Shown piece after piece: positions 7,160 through 15,440 of a stretch of DNA of 19,299 bases; the stretch's first letter is position 1; the number at the start of each line of letters is the position of its first letter. The notes beneath the pieces were generated by a model, which had not been told where the DNA came from, did no database searches, and saw nothing but the letters and a program-made list of their open reading frames with translations. Position numbers and translations under genes: made by a program. Origin of the DNA: Capillimicrobium sp035565675 (GTDB lineage Bacteria > Actinomycetota > Thermoleophilia > Solirubrobacterales > Solirubrobacteraceae); contig DATMSA010000042.1 of assembly GCA_035565675.1 (NCBI GenBank), forward strand, positions 1 through 19,299, written 5' to 3'.

Positions 7160-7216
7160 CCGCGTTGCTTGTCACCTTGGTTCCCGCCACGGCAACCAAC
7201 CCGACAAGCAACGCGG
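7160..7216. terminator. Long nested inverted repeat between convergent genes
   Basis: The outer arms 7160-7173 and 7203-7216 (CCGCGTTGCTTGTC and its exact complement) form 14 perfect bp. Inside, TTGGTT (7177-7182) pairs with AACCAA (7194-7199), separated from the outer stem by symmetric 3-nt internal loops. The apical loop is 11 nt. It lies between the GH15 stop (7143) and the stop of the convergent gene (7228) and can form on either strand, so it probably ends transcription from both sides. There is no U-tract, as is common in actinobacteria. Confidence 0.7.
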
Positions 7217-7227
7217 GGCGGGGCGCG

Positions 7228-7458
7228 TCAGAACGTCGGCTCGCGCGGGTCGTGGGGCTCGCGCGGGTCGGTCCCGCCGCCCTGGTAGTCGACGAACCCG
7301 GCGACCAGGATCGCGGCGGTCGCGCCGAACAGCAGGACGAGCCCGAGGATCACCAGCCAGCGGGCGCGGACCACGTGGCCGGCGATCGCCACGAGCACGC
7401 CGAGCGCCATCACCGCGAGGAACGGGAGGGCGGGGATGTCGCTCGCGGCAGCCGGCAT
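7228..7458 (-). CDS. Small two-helix membrane protein of unknown function (76 aa)
   Basis: ATG at 7458-7456 begins MPAAASDIPALPFLAVMAL. Two hydrophobic segments (about residues 11-30 and 34-55) are joined by RARW, and a short hydrophilic tail carries a duplicated DPREP. A frame-shifted longer ORF starting at 7477 is Arg-rich and not membrane-like, so I prefer this frame. It is convergent with the GH15 gene and divergent from the MoxR gene (30 bp between starts). No family recognised. Confidence 0.65.
   Translation of the reverse strand: MPAAASDIPALPFLAVMALGVLVAIAGHVVRARWLVILGLVLLFGATAAILVAGFVDYQGGGTDPREPHDPREPTF
7238..7270. repeat. Two-copy 18-bp-period tandem repeat in the small membrane protein gene
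   Basis: GGCTCGCGCGGGTCG occurs at 7238-7252 and again at 7256-7270. On the minus strand it encodes DPREPH-DPREPT near the C-terminus. The period is six codons, so unit gain or loss would keep the frame. Confidence 0.8.
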
Positions 7459-7471
7459 GGCCGGCGCGTTC

Positions 7472-7477
7472 TACCAT
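7472..7477 (+). promoter_or_regulatory. -10 box TACCAT for the moxR/coxE-type pair
   Basis: TACCAT at 7472-7477 predicts a start near 7484, giving a 5-nt leader before ATG 7489. CTCCTTCC lies between, and no purine-rich ribosome site is present, which supports near-leaderless expression. No convincing -35. Confidence 0.45.
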
Positions 7478-7488
7478 CTGCTCCTTCC

Positions 7489-8374
<886 letters not shown>

Positions 8375-8394
<20 letters not shown>

Positions 8395-9793
8395 CCCCGG
8401 CCCGCCCGGCATCTCCGCTCGCCTGATCGAGCTGGGCGAGGCGCTGCGCGAGGAGGGCGTCGCCGTCGGCACGTCCGAGCTGCTCGACGCGTTCGCGGCG
8501 CTCGAGGAGGTGCCGTGGTCGCAGCCCGAGGACTTCCGCGAGGCGCTCGCCGCCACGCTGGCCAAGTCGCCCGACGACCGGCGCGTCTTCGAGCTCGTGT
8601 TCGAGCGCTTCTTCTTCCGCGCCACCGAGGCGGCCGCCGTCCGCGCCGGCATCAAGGAGGGCGCCGCCGGCGGCCAGGTCGGCGGAGACAGCGACGGCGA
8701 GGGCCAGCAGGCCGGCGACATCGACCTCGACGCCCTGCGCCAGCAGATCGCCGAGGCGATCCGCGACGGCGCCGAGAGCGCGATGCGCGACCTCGCCCGC
8801 CTGGCGATCGCCGCGTTCGGCCGCCAGGGCACGGGCTCGGGCGTCATCGGCGTCGACGTGCAGCGCATCCGCCGCCAGCTCGGGCTGCGCAGCGAGCCCC
8901 AGCCCGACCTGCCGCCCGAGGACCCCCGCCACGACGGCCTGCCGCGCGACGAGCTGCGCCGCTTCGAGCAGCTCCTGCGCCGCGAGCTGGAGCGCGGCCA
9001 GATCGAGCGCACCGAGCAGCTCCCGGCCTCGCGGCCGCTGAACGAGCTCGACCGCGCGCTGCCGTCCGGCCCGCTGCAGGACCTGGCCGCCGTGCACCGC
9101 GTCGTCGCCCAGCTCCGCCGGCGCCTGGCGACCCAGGGCATGGAGGCGCGCGGGCGCAAGCGCCACGCGCACGTCGACGTGCGCCGCACGATGCGCGCCT
9201 CGCTGCAGACCGGCGGCGTGCCCGTCGAGCTGCGCTTCCGCCCGCGGCGGCCGCGGCGCCCCGAGATCTTCGTCCTCTGCGACGTCTCCACGAGCGTCAC
9301 GAGCGCCTCGGTGTTCTTCCTGTCGGTGCTGCACGCCCTCCACGACACGTTCCGCAAGATGCGCTCGTTCGTGTTCATCGAGCGCATCAGCGAGGTGACC
9401 GACGTCTTCGAGCGCGAGCGCGACTTCGCCGCCGTGTCCGACGCGATCTCCCGCGACGCCGGCGTGGCCGACATCTCCGGCTACACCGACTACGGCCGCG
9501 TGTGGAACGAGTTCCGCGACGCGGTCGCCGACGAGCTGCACCCGCGCGCGACCGTGATCGTCCTCGGCGACGCGCGCACGAACGGCCGCGACCCCCGCGC
9601 CGAGGTGTTCGGCCAGATCGCGTCGCTGGCCGGCCGCACGTTCTGGCTCAACCCGGAGCCGCGCCTGTACTGGAACTACGGCGACTCGGTGATCGCCGCC
9701 TACGAGCAGTACTGCCAGGCGTTCGAGTGCTGGACGACCCAGCAGCTCGAGGACTTCGTCAAGGCCCTGACGAAGCCGATGACGGGCGTCTGA
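8375..9793 (+). CDS. VWA-domain protein, CoxE-like (472 aa)
   Basis: The first ~110 residues are helical (LIELGEALREEGVAVGTSELLD), as in CoxE-type proteins that partner MoxR ATPases. A charged linker with Gly/Asp/Gln-rich sequence follows. The VWA domain (about 285-465) has a complete MIDAS: Asp303-x-Ser305-x-Ser307 in CDVSTSV, Thr371 in SGYTDYG and Asp399 in VLGDARTN. It should bind Mg2+ and an Asp/Glu of a partner. The TTG start at 8375 overlaps the ATPase gene by 20 nt; the next in-frame starts would remove the conserved N-terminal helix, so TTG or a nearby codon is needed. No signal peptide, so it is cytoplasmic and acts with the upstream ATPase. Confidence 0.88.
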
Positions 9794-9819
9794 GCGCGCT
9801 TCGTACGCGCGCGGACGGG

Positions 9820-9825
9820 TAGCGT
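9820..9825 (+). promoter_or_regulatory. -10 box TAGCGT giving a leaderless transcript
   Basis: TAGCGT at 9820-9825 predicts a start at about 9832, one base before GTG 9833. There is no ribosome-binding sequence, so the mRNA is probably leaderless. No clear -35 is visible. Confidence 0.5.
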
Positions 9826-9832
9826 TCCGCGC

Positions 9833-10768
9833 GTGCGCACCCTCTACTGGCGCCGGCGCGCGTACGCGCTGGGCGCGATCGCGGTGCTCGGAGTGGCCCT
9901 GGCGCTGCTCGTGAGCGACTGCGGCGGCGGTGACGACGAGCCGGCGAGCACCGCCCCGGCGGGCGCCGACGCGCCGCCGCCCCCGGAGCTCCCGCGCGGC
10001 GGGCGCACGATCCTCCCCGGCCACCGCGTCGTCGCGTTCTACGGCGCCCCGCAGGACCCCCAGCTCGGCATCCTGGGCATCGGCAGCCCCGACCGGGCCG
10101 GGCGCCGCCTCGCGCGCGTCGCCCGCCGCTACGAGCGCCCCGGCACGCCGGTGCTGCCCGCGATGGAGCTCATCGCGGTCATCGCCGCCGGCCACCCCGG
10201 CACCGACGGCATGTACCGCACCCGCCAGGACCCGAAGGTCATCCGCCGCTACCTGCGCGCCGCGCGGCGCATGAAGGCGCTGCTGATCCTCGACGTGCAG
10301 CCCGGCCGCTCCGACTTCCTGCAGGAGGCGCGCCGGCTGCGGCGGTGGCTGCGCCAGCCGGACGTGTCGCTGGCGCTCGACCCCGAGTGGCGCGTCGGCG
10401 CGCACGAGGTCCCCGGGCAGGTGATCGGCTCGGTCAGCGCGCGCGAGGTCAACGCGGTCTCGTTCTGGCTGGACCGGCTGGCCCAGCGCCACCGCCTGCC
10501 GCAGAAGCTGCTGCTGATCCACCGCTTCACCGAGGGCATGATCGACGACGTCACCGCGCTCAAGCAGCGCCGCAACCTGGCGCTGGCGATCAACGTCGAC
10601 GGGTTCGGCGGCCGCGCCGTCAAGCGGGCCAAGTACCACGAGCTCGCGGCCGCCGCGGAGCGCCTCTACGACGGCTTCAAGCTGTTCTACGAGGAGGACA
10701 CCGACCTGCTCACGCCGCGCCAGGTGCTGCGGCTGCGCCCGCCCCCCTCCGTCGTGGTCTACGAATAG
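9833..10768 (+). CDS. Membrane-anchored/secreted protein of unknown function (311 aa)
   Basis: GTG 9833 starts a basic N-terminus (RRRAY) and a hydrophobic segment (about 11-28) followed by SDCGGGDD. The site before Cys30 has Asp at -1, which is not a good lipobox, so an uncleaved anchor or signal peptide is as likely as lipidation. After a Pro/Ala linker, residues about 58-311 form one globular domain with alternating strand/helix units: RVVAFYGAP, PAMELIAVIA, ALLILDVQPG, VSLALDPEW, KLLLIHRF, LALAINVDGFG, GFKLFYEEDTD. Strand ends rich in Asp/Glu/His suggest a TIM-barrel with a possible hydrolase-like active site. I do not recognise a characterised family and assign no activity. It stands alone between the VWA gene and the GGDEF gene. 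Confidence 0.85.
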   Translation: MRTLYWRRRAYALGAIAVLGVALALLVSDCGGGDDEPASTAPAGADAPPPPELPRGGRTILPGHRVVAFYGAPQDPQLGILGIGSPDRAGRRLARVARRYERPGTPVLPAMELIAVIAAGHPGTDGMYRTRQDPKVIRRYLRAARRMKALLILDVQPGRSDFLQEARRLRRWLRQPDVSLALDPEWRVGAHEVPGQVIGSVSAREVNAVSFWLDRLAQRHRLPQKLLLIHRFTEGMIDDVTALKQRRNLALAINVDGFGGRAVKRAKYHELAAAAERLYDGFKLFYEEDTDLLTPRQVLRLRPPPSVVVYE

Positions 10769-10804
10769 CTCAACTCCCGGGACGCGGCCGACGATGTAGG
10801 GCCC

Positions 10805-12778
10805 ATGACCGTCGCCCGGCGTGGACCGCACCTGCTGCTCGCCGCGCTCGCCGTGGCGGTGCTCGCCCTCGCCCTGCGCAACGCCACCGACCCGGGCGCG
10901 TGGCCGGCCTGGACCGGCTACCTCTACAACGCGATCGAGATCGGCGCGGTCGCCGCCTGCGCCTGGCGGGCGCTGGCCGTCCCCGTCGAGCGCGCCGCCT
11001 GGTGGTGGATGACCGCGGCGCTCGCCGCGTACGCCGCCGGCGACCTGTACTGGGTGCTCGTGTTCGAGCCCCTCCCGGCCGCCGAGATCCCGTACCCGTC
11101 GGTGGCCGACGCGCTCTACCTCGCGTTCTTCGTGTGCGCCTACGTCGCCGTCGTGCTGCTGGTCCGCGGCCGCCGCGGCGGGCGCGTCACCGGCCTGCAG
11201 TGGCTCGACGGCGCGATCGCCGCGCTCGCCACCGGGGCGGTCGCGACCGCGGCCATCGACCCGGCGCTGGCGGGGAGCACGAGCGGCGGGGCGCTCGTCG
11301 TGGCCACGAACCTCGCCTACCCGATCGGCGACGTGCTGCTGCTGGGCCTCGTCGCCGCGCTGATCGGCGCGTTCGGCCGGGCCGCCAGCGCCACCTGGCT
11401 GATCATCGCCCTCGGGCTCGTCGTGTCCGCGATCGCCGACACCGTCTACCTCGTCCAGGTGGCCGACGACACCTACGCCATCGACGGCCTGCTCGACGTC
11501 ACGTGGCCGCTGGCGCTGCTGCTGCTCGCCGCCGCCGCCTGGGTGCCGCGGGCCATCGCCCGCCGCCGCGAGCACGACGGCCTCGGCATCCTCGCCGCCG
11601 CCGTCGCGGGCGGCGTCACCGTCGGCGTCCTCGTGTTCGACCACTTCGTCGGGCTGCCGGCGGTGAGCGTGCTGCTGGCCGCCGCCGCGGCGGTCGGCCT
11701 GCTCGCCCGCCTGGCGCTCGTGTCCGCCCTGAACCGGCGGATGCTGGCCGCGTCCGAGCACGACGCGCGCACCGACGCGCTCACCGGGCTGGCCAACCGG
11801 CGCGAGCTCGTGCGCGCGCTCGAGTGGTCGCGCGAGCGGCGCTGGCCGATGACGCTCGCGCTGTACGACCTCGACGGCTTCAAGGTCTACAACGACCGCT
11901 TCGGCCACCCCGCGGGCGACGTGCTGCTGTGCCGGCTCGCCGAGCGCCTGGACGCCGCGGTCCCGCCGCCCGGCCGCGCGTACCGCATCGGCGGCGACGA
12001 GTTCTGCGTCCTCACCCCCGCCGACGGCGCCGACGCGGTGCTCGCGGCCGCCGACGCCGCCCTGCGCGAGCGCGGCGAGGGCTTCGAGGTCCGCGCGTCG
12101 CGCGGCGTCGTGCAGGTGCCCGACGAGGTCCGCACGACCGGGCACGCGCTGACGCTCGCCGACCAGCGCATGTACGCCGCCAAGCGCGGCGGGCGCGCGT
12201 CGGCGATCGCCCAGACCCGCGACGTGCTCCTGCGCGCGGTCGAGGAGCGCAACCCGGACCTGTCCGGCCACGTCGACGACGTCGCCGACCTCGCCGTGCG
12301 CGTCGCGCGCCAGATGATGCTCGCCCCCGACGAGGTCGAGCACGTGCGCGCCGCCGCCGTGCTGCACGACGTCGGCAAGCTCGCGATCCCCGACGCGATC
12401 CTCGACAAGCCGGCGCCGCTGGCGCCCGACGAGTGGGCGTTCATGCACCGCCACACGATCGTCGGCGAGCGCATCCTGCTGGCCGCGCCCCCGCTGGTGC
12501 CGGTCGCGCCGATCGTGCGCGCCAGCCACGAGCGCTGGGACGGCGGCGGCTACCCGGACGGGCTGGCCGGCGAGGAGATCCCGCTCGGCGCCCGCATCGT
12601 GTCGCTGTGCGACGCCTGGGACGCGATGACCACCGACCGCCCGTACCGCCCCGCGCGGAGCGCCGAGGAGGCGCTGGAGGAGATCGAGCGGTGCACGGGG
12701 ACGCAGTTCGACCCGTCCGTGGTGCGGGCGTTCGCGGCGGTCGTCGCGGAGCGGCGGGACACGCCGCTGCCTGCGTGA
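10805..12778 (+). CDS. Membrane protein with GGDEF and HD-GYP domains (c-di-GMP turnover)
   Basis: About ten hydrophobic segments occupy residues 1-300, an integral-membrane sensor region of no named type. A GGDEF domain follows (about 315-470), starting HDARTDALTGLANRRELVRAL, with intact GGDEF at 396-400. There is no RxxD inhibitory site five residues before it (PPPG instead). An HD-GYP domain (about 475-640) has LHDVGK with His521/Asp522, HRHTIVGERIL, and HERWDGGGYP with GYP at 582-584. All signature residues of both domains are present, so the protein could both make and degrade c-di-GMP; which dominates is not visible. ATG 10805 lies 36 bp after the previous stop. It ends two bases before the promoter of the TPP riboswitch. 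Confidence 0.93.
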   Translation: MTVARRGPHLLLAALAVAVLALALRNATDPGAWPAWTGYLYNAIEIGAVAACAWRALAVPVERAAWWWMTAALAAYAAGDLYWVLVFEPLPAAEIPYPSVADALYLAFFVCAYVAVVLLVRGRRGGRVTGLQWLDGAIAALATGAVATAAIDPALAGSTSGGALVVATNLAYPIGDVLLLGLVAALIGAFGRAASATWLIIALGLVVSAIADTVYLVQVADDTYAIDGLLDVTWPLALLLLAAAAWVPRAIARRREHDGLGILAAAVAGGVTVGVLVFDHFVGLPAVSVLLAAAAAVGLLARLALVSALNRRMLAASEHDARTDALTGLANRRELVRALEWSRERRWPMTLALYDLDGFKVYNDRFGHPAGDVLLCRLAERLDAAVPPPGRAYRIGGDEFCVLTPADGADAVLAAADAALRERGEGFEVRASRGVVQVPDEVRTTGHALTLADQRMYAAKRGGRASAIAQTRDVLLRAVEERNPDLSGHVDDVADLAVRVARQMMLAPDEVEHVRAAAVLHDVGKLAIPDAILDKPAPLAPDEWAFMHRHTIVGERILLAAPPLVPVAPIVRASHERWDGGGYPDGLAGEEIPLGARIVSLCDAWDAMTTDRPYRPARSAEEALEEIERCTGTQFDPSVVRAFAAVVAERRDTPLPA

Positions 12779-12780
12779 GC

Positions 12781-12786
12781 TAGGGT
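12781..12786 (+). promoter_or_regulatory. -10 box TAGGGT upstream of the TPP riboswitch
   Basis: TAGGGT lies two bases after the stop of the GGDEF/HD-GYP gene (12776-12778) and predicts a start near 12793, about ten bases before the riboswitch. This would give the importer operon its own promoter. No good -35 hexamer is seen, and its expected place is inside the upstream coding region. Confidence 0.5.
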
Positions 12787-12803
12787 TTCCTGCGCGAATC
12801 GAA

Positions 12804-12894
12804 CCGCCAGGGGGGCTGGCAGGCGGCCGGCTGAGATAGCACCCGATCCGGTGCTGACCCTTCGAACCTGTGGGGCAATCCCCGCGAAGGGAGG
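12804..12894 (+). ncRNA. TPP riboswitch (THI element)
   Basis: The conserved core is unmistakable: GGGGGGCTGGC, then GCCGGCTGAGATAG, a variable P3 hairpin (AGCACC/GGTGCT), ACCCTTCGAACCTG, the P4/P5 arm GGGGCAATCCCC, and GCGAAGGGA. CTGAGA binds the pyrimidine ring and the P4/P5 side (CAAT..GCG) binds the pyrophosphate in the known family. The 3' strand AAGGGAGG (12887-12894) is also the only ribosome-binding sequence of the ABC ATPase gene (ATG 12896). TPP binding therefore probably hides the ribosome site and represses translation of the importer. No separate terminator hairpin with U-tract is seen. Confidence 0.96.
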
Positions 12895-12895
12895 C

Positions 12896-13660
12896 ATGCA
12901 GAGCACATCGTCACCCGTGTCGGCGAGCGCGCCGGCCGCCGAGCGCCAGGGCATCCGCGTCGATTCCGTGACCCGTCGCTACGGCGCGGTGACCGCGGTC
13001 GCGGACCTGTCGCTGACCGTCGCCCCGGGCGAGGTCGTCGCCGTCGTCGGCCCCAGCGGCTGCGGCAAGTCGACGCTGCTGGCGCTCGTCTGCGGCCTGG
13101 AGGACGCCGACGCCGGCACCGTCGCCGCCGACCCCGCCGCGCTCATGCCCCAGCGCGACCTGCTGCTGCCGTGGGCGTCGGCGCTCGACAACGCCGCGCT
13201 GCCGCTGCGCCTCAAGGGCGCCGGCCGCCGCGAGGCGCGCGCCGCCGCCGCTCCGGTCCTGGCCGAGTTCGGGCTGGCCGGGTTCGAGAAGGCCCGCCCG
13301 GGCGAGCTGTCGGGAGGCATGCGCCAGCGGGTCGCGTTCCTGCGCACGCTGCTGGCCGGCAAGCCGGTGCTGTGCCTCGACGAGCCGTTCGCCGCGCTCG
13401 ACGCGATCGCCCGCGCCGACATGCAGCGATGGCTGGCGGACGCGCTCGCGCGCGAGCCGCGGACGGTGCTGCTCGTCACCCACGACGTCGAGGAGGCGGT
13501 GCTGCTCGGCGACCGGGTGGTCGTGATGTCGCCGCGCCCCGGGCGGGTCGTGGCCGACCTGCCCGTCGACGTGCCGCGCCCGCGGGTCGCCACCGACCCG
13601 GCCGTCGTCGCGCTGCGCGCCCGGGCGCTGGAGGCGCTCGGCGGGGAGGGCGCCGCGTGA
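12896..13660 (+). CDS. ABC transporter ATP-binding protein, thiamine-precursor importer (ThiZ-like)
   Basis: All ABC ATPase motifs are present: Walker A GPSGCGKST (52-60), Q-loop Gln86 in MPQRDLLLPW, signature LSGGMRQR (138-145), Walker B LCLDEP with Asp162/Glu163, and switch His196 in LVTHDVEEA. The sequence is of the nitrate/sulfonate/taurine/ThiZ class (SsuB-like). It powers import by the following permease and binding protein. ATG 12896 follows AGGGAGG of the riboswitch. An in-frame GTG at 12851 lies inside the riboswitch and is rejected. The spacing from ribosome site to ATG is short, and GTG 12917 is a possible alternative. Its stop overlaps the permease start by 4 nt (GTGA). Confidence 0.93.
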   Translation: MQSTSSPVSASAPAAERQGIRVDSVTRRYGAVTAVADLSLTVAPGEVVAVVGPSGCGKSTLLALVCGLEDADAGTVAADPAALMPQRDLLLPWASALDNAALPLRLKGAGRREARAAAAPVLAEFGLAGFEKARPGELSGGMRQRVAFLRTLLAGKPVLCLDEPFAALDAIARADMQRWLADALAREPRTVLLVTHDVEEAVLLGDRVVVMSPRPGRVVADLPVDVPRPRVATDPAVVALRARALEALGGEGAA

Positions 13661-14397
13661 TCGCGCTGCTCCTCGTCGCCGTCCTGCTGGGCGCCTGGCA
13701 GCTCTACGCCTCGGAGGGGCCGGTCGACGACCTCATCCTGCCCTCCCCCAGCGAGATCGCCACCGCGCTGTGGGAGGACCGCTCGCTGCTGTGGAGCAAC
13801 TTCCTCGTCACCGCCCAGGAGGTCGCGTTCGGCATCGTCGCCGCGCTCGTCGTCGGCTTCGCGTGCGCGACCGCCCTGCACTTCTGGCGGCCGCTGCGCC
13901 GCGCCACCTATCCGCTGCTCGTCGCCTCCCAGGCGGTGCCGATCGTGATCGTCGCGCCGCTGCTGATCGTGTGGCTGGGCTTCGGGATGGCGCCGAAGGT
14001 CGCGATCATCGCGCTGATCTGCTTCTTCCCGATCGTCGTCACGACGCTCGACGCGCTCGGCCGCGTCGACCGCGACACGATCCGCCTGCTGCGCACGCTC
14101 GACGCGTCGCGCTGGTCGGCGTTCCGCTTCGCCGAGGCCCCCGCGGCCCTGCCCGCCGCGCTCAGCGGCGCGAAGATCGCCGTCGCGGTCGCCGTCATCG
14201 GCGCCGTGTTCGCCGAGTACTCGGGCTCCAGCGAGGGGCTCGGCCACCTGATCCTGCAGGCGATCCCGCAGCTCGAGACGGCCCGCGCCTGGGCGGCCGT
14301 CGTCGTGCTGGCCGGGTTCGCCGTCGCCCTCTTCTACGCGCTGGACGTCGCGCAGCGACGCCTGCTGCCCTGGACCACGAACGAAAGGACATCGTGA
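13657..14397 (+). CDS. ABC transporter permease, thiamine-precursor importer (ThiX-like)
   Basis: GTG 13657 overlaps the ATPase stop in GTGA, so translation is coupled. Six hydrophobic segments are visible, the first beginning at residue 2 (IALLLVAVLLGAWQLY). The cytoplasmic coupling loop carries the EAA-type motif FAEAPAALPAALSGAKIAVA, which docks on the ATPase. ILPSPSEIATALWED near the N-terminus is typical of the SsuC/TauC/ThiX permease class. Length is 246 aa, normal for the class. The substrate follows from the riboswitch and the binding protein. Confidence 0.92.
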   Translation: MIALLLVAVLLGAWQLYASEGPVDDLILPSPSEIATALWEDRSLLWSNFLVTAQEVAFGIVAALVVGFACATALHFWRPLRRATYPLLVASQAVPIVIVAPLLIVWLGFGMAPKVAIIALICFFPIVVTTLDALGRVDRDTIRLLRTLDASRWSAFRFAEAPAALPAALSGAKIAVAVAVIGAVFAEYSGSSEGLGHLILQAIPQLETARAWAAVVVLAGFAVALFYALDVAQRRLLPWTTNERTS

Positions 14398-15431
14398 CCC
14401 GCCGGATCATCGCCGTCGCACTGTCGGCGCTGAGCGCCGCCGCGCTCGCCGCCTGCGGCGAGAAGGAGGACGTGACGAGCGCGCCGCCGACCGAGCAGGT
14501 GCGGCTGATGCTCGACTACTACCCCAACGCCGACCACGCCGGCATCTACGCGGCGATGGGCACGGGCGCGTTCGAGCGCGCGGGGATGGACGTCGAGCTC
14601 GTCACCCCCTCGGATCCCGCGGCGCCGCTGAAGCTCCTGGCGGCCGGGAAGGTCGACGTGGCGATCTCCTACGAGCCCGAGCTGCTGCTCGCCCGCGACC
14701 AGGGCGCCGACCTCGTGTCGGTCGGCGCGCTCGTGCAGCGGCCGCTGACCTCGATCATGGCGCTGCCCAAGGGCAAGGTCCGCTCGGTCGCCGACCTGGA
14801 GGGCAAGACCGTCGGGACCGCCGGCATCCCCTACCAGTCGGCCTACCTGAAGACGATCCTCACCGAGAACGGCATCGACCCGTCGTCGGTGCGCGAGGTC
14901 AACGTCGGCTTCAACCTCGTCCCGGCGATGCTGTCGGGCCGCGTCGACGCGACGCTCGGCGCGTTCTGGAACGTCGAGGGCGTCGAGCTGCAGCGGGCCA
15001 AGCGCGACCCGGTGATCATCCCCGTCGACGAGGCCGGCGTGCCGACCTACGACGAGCTGATCTTCGTCGTGCGCGCCGACACCGCCCGCAACCGCGGCCC
15101 GTACGTGCGCGCGTTCCTGCGCGCGGTCGCCGAGGGCCACGAGGCGCTGCGCGACGACCCGCAGACCGGCATCGGGCCGCTGCTGGCCGCCAACCCGGAC
15201 CTCGACCGCGCCGACACGCTCGCCGAGGTGCGCGAGACGCTGCCGGCGTTCTTCCCCGAGGACCCCGACCAGCCGTTCGGCTGGCAGGACCAGCAGGCGT
15301 GGGGCCGCTACGGCGGGTGGATGGTCGAGAGCGACCTGCTGAAGTCGCCGCCGCTGCCGCGGTCGCTGACGAACGAGTTCCTGCCCGGCGCGGGCCTGGA
15401 GCCGGCCGACGACCCGGCGGCCGGCAACTAG
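14394..15431 (+). CDS. NMT1/THI5-type substrate-binding lipoprotein (ThiY-like)
   Basis: A signal sequence with lipobox LAAC (Cys21) anchors the protein outside the membrane. The mature protein starts VRLMLDYYPNADHAGIYAAMGTG, the hallmark of NMT1/THI5-like periplasmic proteins that bind thiamine pyrimidine precursors. Further support is VDVAISYEPELLLARDQG and LEGKTVGTAGIP. ThiY proteins of this class bind N-formyl-4-amino-5-aminomethyl-2-methylpyrimidine, salvaged from degraded thiamine; a hydroxymethylpyrimidine ligand is also possible. GTG 14394 is preceded by GAAAGGA four bases upstream, the best ribosome site in the operon, and overlaps the permease stop (GTGA). The true THI5 cysteine motif (CCCFC) is absent, so this is a binding protein, not a synthase. 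Confidence 0.93.
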   Translation: MTRRIIAVALSALSAAALAACGEKEDVTSAPPTEQVRLMLDYYPNADHAGIYAAMGTGAFERAGMDVELVTPSDPAAPLKLLAAGKVDVAISYEPELLLARDQGADLVSVGALVQRPLTSIMALPKGKVRSVADLEGKTVGTAGIPYQSAYLKTILTENGIDPSSVREVNVGFNLVPAMLSGRVDATLGAFWNVEGVELQRAKRDPVIIPVDEAGVPTYDELIFVVRADTARNRGPYVRAFLRAVAEGHEALRDDPQTGIGPLLAANPDLDRADTLAEVRETLPAFFPEDPDQPFGWQDQQAWGRYGGWMVESDLLKSPPLPRSLTNEFLPGAGLEPADDPAAGN

Positions 15432-15440
15432 CCGGGCTAG
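15428..15440. terminator. 13-bp palindrome holding both convergent stop codons
   Basis: CTAGCCGGGCTAG has 6-bp arms around one central G. The TAG of the binding-protein gene (15429-15431) and the minus-strand TAG of the glycosylase gene (15439-15437) sit symmetrically in it. Only 5 bp lie between the genes, so no other intergenic terminator is possible here. The stem is short, so its strength as a terminator is doubtful. Confidence 0.35.

Noticed and set aside
12851..12895. In-frame GTG start 15 codons upstream for the ABC ATPase
   Set aside because: It lies in the TPP aptamer core and would translate conserved RNA bases; ATG 12896 follows directly after the ribosome site.
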